From: Paenibacillus rigui
GTDB taxonomy: Bacteria; Bacillota; Bacilli; Paenibacillales; NBRC-103111
Direction of reading: 5' to 3'
Length of the DNA: 64,000 bases
Assembly (NCBI RefSeq): GCF_002234615.1
Contig: NZ_NMQW01000043.1
Coordinates: forward strand, 26,680 to 90,679
This document shows, piece by piece, positions 16,933-25,603 of the stretch. Each line of letters begins with the position of its first letter. The stretch's first letter is position 1. The position numbers were made by a program, and so were the translations under genes. The notes beneath the pieces were generated by a model. That model ran no database searches. It saw nothing but the letters and a program-made list of their open reading frames with translations, and was not told where the DNA came from.

Positions 16933-16982
16933 AGCTTGCAACCCGCTGCACCGCTTATTCAGCGGGCAGCAAGCCTTTTTCT
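16933..16982 (+). terminator. Rho-independent terminator of the dioxygenase gene
   Basis: GCTTGC-A-ACCCGCTG (from 16933) pairs with CAGCGGG-CA-GCAAGC (to 16974), then CTTTTTC. Confidence 0.85.
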
Positions 16983-17056
16983 TAGGCTGCGCGGACTGTC
17001 CAAGACACCTCTTCCTTTCCCTGACATATGGTAGGGATAAAGGAGGAGATCCGCAT

Positions 17057-17314
17057 ATGCCATGGAGCTACAAGGTGCCTTACCTGCTCGGAAAGCCGGT
17101 CGGCATTTCTCTGAAGAACGGTCAAGGGGTCAGCGGCGTGCTGTGCAGCGTGTACGACGGCCAAGTGTACGTGATGGAGTACTTATACCACACCCAGTTT
17201 GCCACCAAGCACTATCCGGTGAATGCGATTCAGGATATGAATCCGTTCCCCAGCTCCTATATGCCGCCACCGCCGCCCATGCCTTATCCGCAGCCTCGCC
17301 CGTTCAGGTCCTGA
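17057..17314 (+). CDS. Small protein with Pro-rich tail, function unknown
   Basis: An 85-residue protein with a very strong ribosome binding site (AAAGGAGGAG, nine bases before ATG). The N-terminal 60 residues (LLGKPVGISLKNGQGVSGVL then DGQVYVMEYLYHTQFATKHY) look like a small beta-barrel of the Sm/SH3 type. The C-terminus is Pro/Met/Tyr-rich (SSYMPPPPPMPYPQPRPF), as seen in several spore-coat-associated proteins of bacilli. No signal peptide. I do not recognise a named family; a spore-surface role is only a guess. Confidence 0.75.
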   Translation: MPWSYKVPYLLGKPVGISLKNGQGVSGVLCSVYDGQVYVMEYLYHTQFATKHYPVNAIQDMNPFPSSYMPPPPPMPYPQPRPFRS

Positions 17315-17361
17315 CCGTTCAGCCCGAATTCTGTCCGAAGCTGCGTAGAGCTGGAAAGCTT

Positions 17362-17405
17362 AAAGACGCCGTCAACCCACGCTGTGAGTGGGTGACGGCG
17401 TCTTT
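17362..17405 (+). terminator. Rho-independent terminator
   Basis: AAAGACGCCGTCA-A-CCCAC (17362-17380) pairs with GTGGG-TGACGGCGTCTTT (17388-17405) around a 7-nt loop. The A and T flanks could serve either strand. Confidence 0.85.
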
Positions 17406-17565
17406 GCTTAGCTTTCATAGGGTCAGGATGCCGATGTACCGATAGAGATTGCCTAATGAACCCTTCTCATCTTCAGAAATTCTTCAACTTTGCTTCCACT
17501 TGTTCTGAAGAAGTTTTCGATACGATGGTCGTGTCGAAAGTAAAGAGCGAGAGAGGCGATGTTTC

Positions 17566-18150
17566 ATGATGCGAGCTATGCAAGAGAAGCTGCTGTTCCT
17601 GTATAAATTTATGCGTACGCCAAAGCAAATCGGCAGCGTAACACCAAGCTCTACATTTTTGGCGAGAAAAATGCTGGAGCCTGTTCCTTGGAGCAAGGTT
17701 GCGAGCGTTGTGGAGCTAGGGGCCGGTACAGGCGCAATTACCAGGCACATGGATGCGGTCCGGCGTAGAGATACGACAGTGCTTCTGTTTGAGCAAGACC
17801 CCCATCTGCTAAGCAGACTGAAGGAGGCTTTTCCGGATTACGCCTGCCATGAGGACGCCTGCGGCCTCCGGAATGCCTTAAAGGAAACGGGAATCGACAG
17901 GCTTGATTGCGTGCTTAGCGGGCTTCCGTTTTTCAATTTCCCCCATCAGCTGCGTGAACAGATTATGCAGGAGGTCACGGCTGCATTAAGACCGGGCGGC
18001 CTGTTTATCGCCTTCCAATATTCGCAGCAAATGCGAAAACGGCTCAGCCGGGATTTTGAGATTGAGCACATTCATTTCGTTCCGCTCAATGTTCCGCCCG
18101 CGTTCGTCTATGTGTGCCGGAAAAAGGAAGCCTCCAGCCATGAGCTATGA
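17566..18150 (+). CDS. Class I SAM-dependent methyltransferase (phospholipid N-methyltransferase-like)
   Basis: A 194-residue soluble protein. Motif I, the S-adenosylmethionine site, is VVELGAGTGAITRHM at about residues 48-62; an acidic residue follows beta-2 in VLLFEQDP. LSGLPFFNFP is the motif IV region, characteristic of the PmtA/KsgA-like branch (COG3963). The N-terminus KFMRTPKQIGSVTPSSTFLARKM also matches that branch, split here as FMRTPKQIGSVTPSS and TFLARKM. GAGAGG precedes the ATG. Substrate is not determinable: lipid, quinone or rRNA-like targets are all possible. Confidence 0.85.
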   Translation: MMRAMQEKLLFLYKFMRTPKQIGSVTPSSTFLARKMLEPVPWSKVASVVELGAGTGAITRHMDAVRRRDTTVLLFEQDPHLLSRLKEAFPDYACHEDACGLRNALKETGIDRLDCVLSGLPFFNFPHQLREQIMQEVTAALRPGGLFIAFQYSQQMRKRLSRDFEIEHIHFVPLNVPPAFVYVCRKKEASSHEL

Positions 18151-18455
18151 AGCACGGCTGTCATTCATCCAACAGTTCGGCCAGTTGGTGTTAATTGACG
18201 GAGACATTCGTTAAATGGTAGTTTTGCATTAGACCCGTTATTTTCTTCCAGTCGCTCGTCCCATCATGTCTTATGTGGTGTGGTTGGTACAACCGGATGA
18301 TGCTCACACGTACAGCTTCTACGGGTGTAGTCACAGCTTCGATGTCACCCAAGCAGTGCCTCGTAACCGGCTCTGTGTTGGGTCAGCTTGATTCACGATT
18401 TATGTATGCTGCCGGTTTCATTGGGACGCTTACTTAATCCGAGGAGGAATGCAGC
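18151..18455. other. Intergenic stretch, nothing recognised
   Basis: About 300 bp between the methyltransferase and the two-component genes. It must hold the promoter of the latter, but I see no convincing -35/-10 pair, terminator stem or open frame with a ribosome binding site. Confidence 0.5.
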
Positions 18456-19157
18456 TTGACGATTCGTATTCTCGTATCGGATGACGATCTGGAGATTCGC
18501 GATGTCATTCGCATTTATTTGCAAAATGAAGGCTTCTGTGTATATGAAGCGGAGGATGGTATCCAGGCGCTAGAATGGCTGAGCAAGGAAACGATGGATT
18601 TGATCATTTTGGACATTATGATGCCGAACATGGATGGAATTAAGACCTGCTTCCAGATACGGGCCATGTCGAACATTCCAATCATCATGCTCTCCGCGAA
18701 GGGAGAAGATATCGATAAAATAATGGGTCTGACAACAGGAGCCGATGATTACGTTGCCAAGCCCTTTAACCCGCTGGAACTGGTCGCGAGAGTGAAGGCA
18801 CAGCTGCGCAGACAGTCGTTCACAGACGCTCTTCAGGCAGGCAAGGTTGCCCCTGCCGACGGCATCTTCGAGGTCGATGATTTGATTATTGATACAAACC
18901 GTCATCTGGTGACGGTATCAGGCAAAGGGGTTTCGCTTACCCCGATCGAATTCGCCATTTTGAAGCTGCTCGCCGGACGGCGCGGACAGGTTTTCAACGT
19001 CGAGCAAATTTACCGGAATGTGTGGAAAGAGGACAAATTTTTATCCGACAATACCGTAATGGTCCACGTGCGGAATATCCGTGAGAAAATCGAGGACAAT
19101 CCCCGGGAGCCGCGCTATATCAAAACCGTATGGGGAGTGGGATACAAAATTGATTAG
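18456..19157 (+). CDS. OmpR/PhoB-family response regulator (VanR-like)
   Basis: A 233-residue regulator starting at TTG 18456, with AGGAGG eight bases upstream. Receiver domain: acidic pair in VSDDDLEI, phospho-acceptor in LIILDIMMPNMDG, Lys in DDYVAKPFNPLELVARV. The C-terminal winged helix (about 130-232) includes VSLTPIEFAILKLLAGR and YIKTVWGVGYKI. It overlaps the kinase gene by eight bases. The pair resembles VanRS-type cell-wall-stress systems in general sequence. No resistance gene lies beside it, so the target regulon is unknown. Confidence 0.93.
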   Translation: MTIRILVSDDDLEIRDVIRIYLQNEGFCVYEAEDGIQALEWLSKETMDLIILDIMMPNMDGIKTCFQIRAMSNIPIIMLSAKGEDIDKIMGLTTGADDYVAKPFNPLELVARVKAQLRRQSFTDALQAGKVAPADGIFEVDDLIIDTNRHLVTVSGKGVSLTPIEFAILKLLAGRRGQVFNVEQIYRNVWKEDKFLSDNTVMVHVRNIREKIEDNPREPRYIKTVWGVGYKID

Positions 19158-20226
19158 AAGCTTCCTTGCCCTTCTTGATCACCGAAAGAGCATCCGAATC
19201 CGGATTGTCGGTTCGTTTGTCCTTAGCTTCTTGATTGCGTTCATCGGTTCGGCCATTATCACCGTAAACAGCTTTTTTGACCGGTTAGGGAGCACTCTCT
19301 CGGCCATCGCCTCTTTACTGGCGTTCATCGCCATCTTCCTGCTTGTGTTCTTTATGTTCACGAGGCGAATCGTACGTTACATGCAGACATTGGCAAGCGG
19401 CCTTATGACCATCGCCAAGGGCAATCTCAAGTACCGGGTGCCGCTGTCCAACCAGGACGAGCTCGGCGTGGTGGCGCAGAATATCAATTACATGGCGGAA
19501 CAGCTGCATACCATGATGGACAAGGAACGCCGTCTAGAAATGTCCAAAATCGAGCTGATTACTCACATATCTCACGATTTGCGAACTCCCCTGACAAGCA
19601 TCATCGGTTATTTGAATTTGCTCAAAAACGACGATTATCGCGATCTGGAGGAGCATAAACGCTTCATCAACAACGCATTCAACAAGACGCAGCAGCTAAA
19701 AAAGCTGATTGACGACCTGTTCGATTATACCCGTCTGACCAGCGGGGATGTGACTCTGTCCTTTCAAAGAATCGATATCAGCAGCCTGGTTGAGCAAATT
19801 GTCAACGAATTCGAACCGATCGCTCAAGAGCATTCTCTTGCCGTTCACAAGATCGGAGCTCCACAAGCTCTGTACGTGCAGATCGATGTAGAAAAATTTG
19901 TTCGAGCCCTTGATAATCTTTTGATGAATGCGCTCAAGTTTTCCTTGAAGCCCGGGGAGGTTGCGATTCGGCTTGCGGAAAGGGGTGAGCAGGTTGTCCT
20001 TTCTATCGAAAACCGGGGAAAACCGATCACGACAGAGCAGGAAGCATTGCTCTTCGAACGCTTTTACAAAGCGGAGCCTTCCCGGCACGATCGCGACATG
20101 CCGTCCGGCGCGGGACTCGGCTTGTCCATTGCAAGCCATATCGTCGAGCTGCATGGCAGCAAGTTGAAGCTGCATCATCAGAATGGTCATTTCTCTTTTA
20201 CGATTGAGCTGCCCAAAGTATTGTAA
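19150..20226 (+). CDS. Sensor histidine kinase (VanS-like)
   Basis: A 358-residue kinase starting at TTG 19150 inside the end of the regulator gene. Two transmembrane segments (about 18-42 and 50-75) bracket only a very short external loop, so the sensor is probably intramembrane. HAMP follows (about 75-125). The H-box is LITHISHDLRTPLTSIIGYL; the N-box LDNLLMNALKFS and G-boxes (SIENRGKP, GAGLGLSIA) are intact. It ends just before a convergent HxlR-type gene. Confidence 0.92.
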   Translation: MIRSFLALLDHRKSIRIRIVGSFVLSFLIAFIGSAIITVNSFFDRLGSTLSAIASLLAFIAIFLLVFFMFTRRIVRYMQTLASGLMTIAKGNLKYRVPLSNQDELGVVAQNINYMAEQLHTMMDKERRLEMSKIELITHISHDLRTPLTSIIGYLNLLKNDDYRDLEEHKRFINNAFNKTQQLKKLIDDLFDYTRLTSGDVTLSFQRIDISSLVEQIVNEFEPIAQEHSLAVHKIGAPQALYVQIDVEKFVRALDNLLMNALKFSLKPGEVAIRLAERGEQVVLSIENRGKPITTEQEALLFERFYKAEPSRHDRDMPSGAGLGLSIASHIVELHGSKLKLHHQNGHFSFTIELPKVL

Positions 20227-20245
20227 TCCATCAGCAATTCCCCTG

Positions 20246-20614
20246 CTAATGATTCAAAATACTATCCTCCAGCACGGCAAACTTATCGCCGTATTCTTTA
20301 ATGATATGCCGTTCTCCCCACGCGCACAGCGAATCCAGGATCGGCTTCAAGCCCCAGCCGTACTCCGTCAGCTCATACTCCACCTTGGGCGGGACTTGAT
20401 TATACGTAATCCGGTTAATAATCCCGTCCTCCTCCAGCTCCCGCAGCTGCTGGGTCAGCATCTTTTGGGTAATGCCGGGCATCAGCCGCTTCAAGTCGCT
20501 GGTTCGTTTTTTTCCATGAGTCAAATGGCATAAGATGACGCACTTCCATTTGCCCCCGATCACCTCAAGCGTCGCTTCAACGGATATGTTGTATTTTTTC
20601 TTCGGTTCCGCCAT
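20246..20614 (-). CDS. ytcD: HxlR-family transcriptional regulator (YtcD-like)
   Basis: A 122-residue winged-helix protein with the family signature VIGGKWKCVILCHLTHGKKR and the recognition-helix region ITQKMLTQQLRELEEDGII. It is divergent from an MFS transporter and an aldo/keto reductase, the same neighbourhood as ytcD-ytbD-ytbE in B. subtilis, which supports the name. Cysteines at about residues 26, 30 and near 100 could allow redox or electrophile sensing, as in YodB and HypR; that is inference. It presumably binds the palindrome at 20648-20680. Confidence 0.85.
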   Translation of the reverse strand: MAEPKKKYNISVEATLEVIGGKWKCVILCHLTHGKKRTSDLKRLMPGITQKMLTQQLRELEEDGIINRITYNQVPPKVEYELTEYGWGLKPILDSLCAWGERHIIKEYGDKFAVLEDSILNH

Positions 20615-20647
20615 GACCTGTCCCTCCTGCTGTTTATAGGCACTTTT

Positions 20648-20680
20648 TAGTACCTATAGCACTTATAAGTACGTACTATT
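20648..20680. promoter_or_regulatory. Probable HxlR-family operator between ytcD and ytbD
   Basis: The divergent intergenic region contains TAGTAC (20649-20654), and the perfect palindrome AGTACGTACT at 20668-20677 within AAGTACGTACTA. Repeated GTAC half-sites are typical of HxlR-type operators. Confidence 0.5.
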
Positions 20681-20747
20681 CTTTTCTACTCACTTGCTCC
20701 ATAATAGCATTTGCCGGCCGGTGAATCTATAGATAGGAGTGAGATGA

Positions 20748-21965
20748 ATGCCATTAGATAAAAGAAGAAGCACCCTGGCGCTCCTGGCCCTGGCCATTAG
20801 TGCCTTTGCAATAGGAACGACCGAGTTTATCAGCGTGGGACTGCTGCCGCTTATCGCTGAAGACCTGCATATATCCGTAACCACCTCGGGCTTAACCGTC
20901 ACTTTGTATGCATTAGGCGTCACTTTTGGCGCTCCTGTATTAACGTCACTGACCTCCAATATATCTCGCAAAACGCTGCTGTTTTGGATCATGATCGTGT
21001 TTATTGCGGGCAACAGCCTTGCGGCCGCTGCGAGCGGCATCGGCGTGCTGCTGACCGCACGTGTCATCTCCGCTTTGTCGCACGGCATCTTCATGTCGAT
21101 CGGCTCTACGATCGCGGCGGATCTGGTGCCGGAAAACCGCCGGGCCAGTGCCATTGCGATGATGTTTTCCGGGCTTACCGTGGCCACGGTCACCGGAGTG
21201 CCCATCGGCACGTTTATCGGACAGCAATGGGGTTGGCGCGCCGCTTTTGCTGCCATTGTCGTCGTCGGTATTGCAGCTCTGATAGCGAATATGCTTTTGG
21301 TTCCTTCCCATTTGCGCAAAGGAGCCAAAATCATGCTGCGGGATCAGCTTAAGCTGATAACAAACGGACGACTGCTGCTTGTTTTTGCTATTACCGCCCT
21401 TGGATACGGGGGGACGTTCGTCGTCTTTACTTATTTATCCCCGCTGCTCCACGACATTACCGGGTTTCAGGAGCATACGGTAGCCGCCATCCTGCTGCTG
21501 TACGGCATCGCCATTGCCATCGGCAATGTCATTGGAGGCAAGGCCGCGAACCGCAAGCCGGTAAATGCGCTGTTCTACATGTTCGCCGTTCAATCCCTCG
21601 TGCTGCTGCTCTTGGCCTTCACCGCGCCGTTCAAAGCGGCTGGCCTGATAACGATATTCGGTATGGGGCTGCTCGCCTTCATGAACGTTCCGGGACTTCA
21701 GGTGTACGTCGTGATGCTGGCGGAGCGTTATGTTCCCAAAGCGGTTGATGTCGCATCCGCCATCAATATCGCCGCCTTTAACGCAGGCATTGCTATCGGC
21801 GCCTACTTGGGCGGAGTGGTCACAGATACCATCGGCTTGATTCATACGACATGGGTGGGCGCATTGATGGTTCTAGGCGCTGTCATCCTGACAGCCTGGA
21901 GCCGTGCCTTGGAAAAGAAACCGGCCCGCAGCCCGGAAACCGAGCCCGCCTACCGGTCGGCTTAA
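20748..21965 (+). CDS. ytbD: MFS drug/sugar efflux transporter (YtbD-like)
   Basis: A 405-residue, twelve-segment major facilitator of the DHA1 branch. The N-terminus ALAISAFAIGTTEFISVGLL is the YtbD/AraJ/PbuE signature. ARVISALSHGIFMSIGSTIA carries the segment-4 arginine and TGVPIGTFIGQQWGWRAAF is antiporter motif C. It is divergently transcribed from the HxlR-type regulator and followed at 42 bp by the aldo/keto reductase, matching B. subtilis ytbDE. Probable role is efflux of a toxic small molecule or sugar. Confidence 0.88.
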   Translation: MPLDKRRSTLALLALAISAFAIGTTEFISVGLLPLIAEDLHISVTTSGLTVTLYALGVTFGAPVLTSLTSNISRKTLLFWIMIVFIAGNSLAAAASGIGVLLTARVISALSHGIFMSIGSTIAADLVPENRRASAIAMMFSGLTVATVTGVPIGTFIGQQWGWRAAFAAIVVVGIAALIANMLLVPSHLRKGAKIMLRDQLKLITNGRLLLVFAITALGYGGTFVVFTYLSPLLHDITGFQEHTVAAILLLYGIAIAIGNVIGGKAANRKPVNALFYMFAVQSLVLLLLAFTAPFKAAGLITIFGMGLLAFMNVPGLQVYVVMLAERYVPKAVDVASAINIAAFNAGIAIGAYLGGVVTDTIGLIHTTWVGALMVLGAVILTAWSRALEKKPARSPETEPAYRSA

Positions 21966-22007
21966 CCCTTCTTATCCCCAATACAATATACAGGAGTGAA
22001 CCACATA

Positions 22008-22853
22008 ATGAATCTGCACAATTTGCAGTCCACAACCGTATTGCACAATGGAGTTCGTATGCCTTGGCTTGGCCTGGGCGTTTTTAAAGTCGAAGAAGGA
22101 ACCCAGCTGGTGGAGGCTGTTCAATCCGCTGTTCGCCACGGTTACCGCAGTATCGATACCGCGGCTATTTACGGCAATGAAGCCAGCGTCGGCCAAGGCA
22201 TCCAGGCAGCCCTTCAGGAGACGGGGCTGAGCCAGGAAGAGCTCTTCGTTACCTCGAAGGTTTGGAATGCCGATCTCGGCTACGAATCCACTCTCGCCGC
22301 GTACGAAGCCAGCTTGGCCAAATTGCAGCTGGATTATCTCGACTTGTACCTGATTCATTGGCCTGTCGCAGGCAAATATAAAGAAGCATGGAGAGCTCTG
22401 GAAGCCCTCTACCGGGAAGGCCGTGTCAAAGCGATCGGGGTGAGCAATTTCCAGGTCCATCATCTGGAAGAGATCATGAAGGAGGCGGAGATCAAACCGA
22501 TGGTCAACCAGGTTGAATATCACCCTCAGCTGACTCAAGCTTCGCTGCTTAGCTACTGTCAGTCCCATAACATTCAGCTGGAGGCCTGGTCGCCGCTCAT
22601 GCAAGGCCAGCTGCTGGAGCAGCCGGTACTGAAGGAAATTGCGGAGCGGCACGGCAAGTCCGTCGCTCAAGTCATTTTGCGCTGGGATTTGCAGCATGGC
22701 GTGGTGACGATTCCGAAATCAACGAAGGAGCAGCGCATCATCGAGAATGGTTCGGTCTTCGACTTTGCGTTATCGGCCGAGGATATGACACGAATCGATG
22801 CCTTGAACCGGGATTTACGCGTTGGACCGGATCCGGACAACTTTGATTTTTAA
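22008..22853 (+). CDS. ytbE: Aldo/keto reductase (YtbE-like)
   Basis: A 281-residue NADPH-dependent reductase of the AKR5 type. ATG at 22008 is preferred to the GTG at 21996, which overlaps the AGGAG site. The catalytic tetrad is present: Asp and Tyr in YRSIDTAAIYGNE, Lys in VTSKVWN, His in DLYLIHWP. The C-terminal cofactor loop is VTIPKSTKEQRIIEN. Length equals B. subtilis YtbE. It likely reduces reactive aldehydes or dicarbonyls alongside the transporter upstream. Confidence 0.92.
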   Translation: MNLHNLQSTTVLHNGVRMPWLGLGVFKVEEGTQLVEAVQSAVRHGYRSIDTAAIYGNEASVGQGIQAALQETGLSQEELFVTSKVWNADLGYESTLAAYEASLAKLQLDYLDLYLIHWPVAGKYKEAWRALEALYREGRVKAIGVSNFQVHHLEEIMKEAEIKPMVNQVEYHPQLTQASLLSYCQSHNIQLEAWSPLMQGQLLEQPVLKEIAERHGKSVAQVILRWDLQHGVVTIPKSTKEQRIIENGSVFDFALSAEDMTRIDALNRDLRVGPDPDNFDF

Positions 22854-22877
22854 TGTGCCCAGACGGTACAAGACCAT

Positions 22878-22918
22878 ACAGACCGTTCTTCTCGATCAGA
22901 GGGCGGTCTGTTTTATTT
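22878..22918 (+). terminator. Rho-independent terminator of ytbE
   Basis: ACAGACCG (22878-22885) pairs with CGGTCTGT (22904-22911), then TTTATTTTT. Confidence 0.85.
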
Positions 22919-23005
22919 TTGACTATCGGCGTCTCACCTAAAAATATCGCAACTCCGCATAGAAATTACACAAGCTTTTCCTTTTTGTTTTCTATACTCT
23001 ACTAT

Positions 23006-23019
23006 TGTAAGCGCTATCA
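23006..23019 (+). promoter_or_regulatory. CcpA catabolite-responsive element (cre)
   Basis: TGTAAGCGCTATCA matches the consensus TGWAARCGYTWNCW at every position. It lies just downstream of a plausible -10 (TATACT, 22993-22998) and about 80 bp before the beta-helix gene, a position expected to repress when preferred sugars are available. A dedicated LacI-type regulator could bind the same site. Confidence 0.75.
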
Positions 23020-23099
23020 ATAATTGCCTGTAATTCGTTCGAAGGGAGGAGCTTCAAGTTCACCGCTTTCCCAATCTGATTTTTCAGGAGGAACCACCG

Positions 23100-24518
23100 A
23101 TGACCACACGCGCTATGAAGTTGAATTTCCCTTATCCTCGCCAGACGTTGTATTTATTCCTGTCCATTTGTCTATTCCTGCTGCTGATGGTTGTATTTAC
23201 TTCCCGTCCCATTCACGCCGCTACAGTCAATTGCAGCACGGCCTCATGCTTGCAAACCGCCCTTACCAACGCGCAGCCGGGCGATACGATCGTCTTAAAC
23301 GCGGGAACTACCTTCAGCGGAAATTTCGTTCTGGCAGCCAACGGAACAGCGGCTAGTCCGATCACGCTCAAAAGCTCCAGTGCCACGAGTAAGGCCATTT
23401 TGAACGGCGGGGGAACCGGCAGCGGTTATACCGTCTATATTACCGGCGACTATTGGGTCGTTCAGGACCTCAAGGTGACGAATGCCAAAAAAGGGATCAT
23501 GCTGGACAACGCCAATTACACGCTGATTGACGGAGCCGAGGTGTACAATATCGGGGAGGAAGGCGTTCATTACCGCGACGGCAGCTCCTATAACAAGATT
23601 CAGAACTCGTACGTCCATGATACGGGCCAAGTGACCGCCGATTATGGCGAAGGCGTGTATGTCGGGTCCGACCAAGGCAAATGGGGAACCTATGTGAAAG
23701 CAACGAATTACAACACGATCACCAATGTGACGATCGGACCTAATGTCACGGCAGAGCATGTAGATATCAAGGAAGGCTCGACCGGCACCATCGTAGAAAA
23801 CTGCACGTTCAACGGAACCGGCATCAGCGGCGCCAACTCTGCAGACAGCTTCATCGACGTGAAAGGAAACAATGACATCATCCGCAACAATACAGGCTAC
23901 CGCAACAACAACAGCATCATTGTCGACGCCTTCCAGGTGCATCAACGGGTTACCGGGTGGGGACAGAACGCAACCTTTACCGGCAATACCGTTTATCTGG
24001 ATACGGCAGCGCCTTATGTCGTTACGACCGATGCGAACGGAACGGCGACCGCCTCCGGCAATACCCGCAGCCCGTCAGGCAATATGTACAGCGGGAATGT
24101 GACAGTCGCGAACGGCAGCACCTCATCCAAGCTGTCCGTACCGGGGACGAGTGTGACCGCAAGCAGCGATGATGGCAACGTGCCGGCCAATACAGTGGAT
24201 GGCAGCCTGAGCACCCGCTGGTCCGCCAACGGCGACGGGCAGTGGATCCGCTACGATCTGGGACCCAGCAAAACGGTGGATCGGATCAAAATTTCCTGGT
24301 ACCAAGGAGATGTGCGGAGCTCCTCCTTTCAGATCGAGGTGTCAGCAGACGGAACGAGCTGGACAACGGTCTACACCGGAGCCAGCAGCGGTTCGACGCT
24401 CAATCTCGAAACGGTTGACATTGCCGACCAAAGTGCACGGTATGTGCGAATTGTCGGACACGGTAACACGGTGAATACTTGGAACAGTATTACCGAAACG
24501 GAAATTTGGGGACAATGA
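23100..24518 (+). CDS. Secreted right-handed beta-helix protein with discoidin (CBM32-type) domain
   Basis: A 472-residue exported protein. Signal peptide residues 1-40 (core LFLSICLFLLLMVVF, cleavage near IHA). Residues 41-320 form a parallel beta-helix: the start PGDTIVLNAGTTFSGNF and coils such as YWVVQDLKVTNAKKGIML and YTLIDGAEVYNIGEEGVHY are typical of pectate-lyase-like and PL6/PL9-like folds. Residues about 340-472 are an F5/8 type C (discoidin) sugar-binding module. GGAGG precedes the start. The upstream cre site points to carbon-source control. It is probably a polysaccharide lyase or hydrolase; catalytic residues are not assigned. Confidence 0.85.
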   Translation: MTTRAMKLNFPYPRQTLYLFLSICLFLLLMVVFTSRPIHAATVNCSTASCLQTALTNAQPGDTIVLNAGTTFSGNFVLAANGTAASPITLKSSSATSKAILNGGGTGSGYTVYITGDYWVVQDLKVTNAKKGIMLDNANYTLIDGAEVYNIGEEGVHYRDGSSYNKIQNSYVHDTGQVTADYGEGVYVGSDQGKWGTYVKATNYNTITNVTIGPNVTAEHVDIKEGSTGTIVENCTFNGTGISGANSADSFIDVKGNNDIIRNNTGYRNNNSIIVDAFQVHQRVTGWGQNATFTGNTVYLDTAAPYVVTTDANGTATASGNTRSPSGNMYSGNVTVANGSTSSKLSVPGTSVTASSDDGNVPANTVDGSLSTRWSANGDGQWIRYDLGPSKTVDRIKISWYQGDVRSSSFQIEVSADGTSWTTVYTGASSGSTLNLETVDIADQSARYVRIVGHGNTVNTWNSITETEIWGQ

Positions 24519-25053
24519 ACAGGAAAATAGCAGGGTAAGATGAGGAAGCCTTTTAAGAAGCCCTACGAAGATGAGCGGCAGCGTTCTAGGGAAGGGTTCT
24601 TTCACCAAAACGTCCGCTTGGGGTTGGTCCGACCGCCATGCAGAGCGGCAACACGCGCGTTGGATATGTAAGCAGGCTTTCGTTTCGCAAATGCAGGCTT
24701 TCCTGGCGCTTTGCAGCAAAACAAAAACGGCCGGGTTAGGGGCTCTCCCCTTCCCGACCGTTTTGTTACATTATACTCGACCCAGCAGCGTCAAGCTGCT
24801 GGACAACGGCCCAAGAGCATCCAATGCTTCTTATCGAACCATTTGCCGATTGCAGAGCGCTGCTTGTTCCGTTCCTGCGGAAACATGTCGTTATGTTCAG
24901 GCTTCCATCCCATAGTTGGACAAATTATTTAATGATAACGGGTCGGTCCGACAAATTTTGCTCCACGTGCAACAATTTTATATCGGTTTGTGTCGCTTGC
25001 GGCGCTCTTCCGTTCTGCTCTCAGGTACCTTGCTGCAGCGAACCGTCGAACCG
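24519..25053. other. Intergenic stretch between convergent genes
   Basis: Contains the terminator at 24724-24767 and otherwise no convincing gene or RNA. A GTTGGACAAATT / GTCCGACAAATT near-repeat occurs at about 24916-24958, meaning unknown. Confidence 0.5.
24724..24767. terminator. Bidirectional rho-independent terminator
   Basis: AAAACGG-C-CGGG pairs with CCCG-A-CCGTTTT, with A-rich sequence on the left and TTTTGTT on the right. Positioned to stop the beta-helix transcript. Confidence 0.75.
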
Positions 25054-25599
25054 TTACAGCAGCGATTGAATCGTGGACTCCATGTCCATCGGCTCTTCTG
25101 TCGGCTCGAAGCGCGCGACTACATTGCCTTCGCGGTCGATAATAAACTTCGTGAAGTTCCATTTCACCGAATCACCTAATAATTGCTCCGGAAACTTCTC
25201 CTGCAGAAATGCGTTCAGCATTTTGCCGCTGGCATTGGTTAGATCAAAGCCCTTGAACGGCGCCTGCTCCGTTAAATATTGGAACAACGGATGCGCATCC
25301 GCTCCGCGCACGTCCGTTTTCTCGAACAGCGGGAAGCTTACGCCATAATTCATTTGGCAAAAGGCCTCGACCTCCGTATGACTTCCCGGCTCCTGCTCAG
25401 CAAATTGATTGCTCGGGAAGCCCAAAATTTCCAAGCCTTGCTCACGGTATTTCTCATACAGCTTTTGCAGGTCGCTGTACTGCGGGGTAAATCCGCATTT
25501 GCTGGCTGTGTTGGCGACAATCAGCACTTTTCCTTTGTAATCGGCCATGGAGCCTTCTTTTCCTCTAATGCTGGTGACTGGGATATCATAAATAGACAT
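25054..25599 (-). CDS. Glutathione-peroxidase-family thiol peroxidase
   Basis: A 181-residue cytosolic peroxidase (BsaA/Gpx type). The peroxidatic Cys35 sits in NTASKCGFTPQY; Gln65 is in FPSNQF and the active-site Trp-Asn in VKWNFTKF. Cys81 in FCQMNYG is in place to be the resolving cysteine of thioredoxin-dependent members, so the electron donor is probably thioredoxin or bacillithiol. It follows the MarR-family gene by four bases in the same leftward operon. Confidence 0.93.
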   Translation of the reverse strand: MSIYDIPVTSIRGKEGSMADYKGKVLIVANTASKCGFTPQYSDLQKLYEKYREQGLEILGFPSNQFAEQEPGSHTEVEAFCQMNYGVSFPLFEKTDVRGADAHPLFQYLTEQAPFKGFDLTNASGKMLNAFLQEKFPEQLLGDSVKWNFTKFIIDREGNVVARFEPTEEPMDMESTIQSLL

Positions 25600-25603
25600 A
25601 AGA

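Noticed and set aside
18456..20226. Vancomycin-resistance locus (vanRS)
   Set aside because: The two-component pair is VanRS-like in sequence, but no vanH, vanA/B-type ligase or vanX/Y gene is near, so only a generic name is given.
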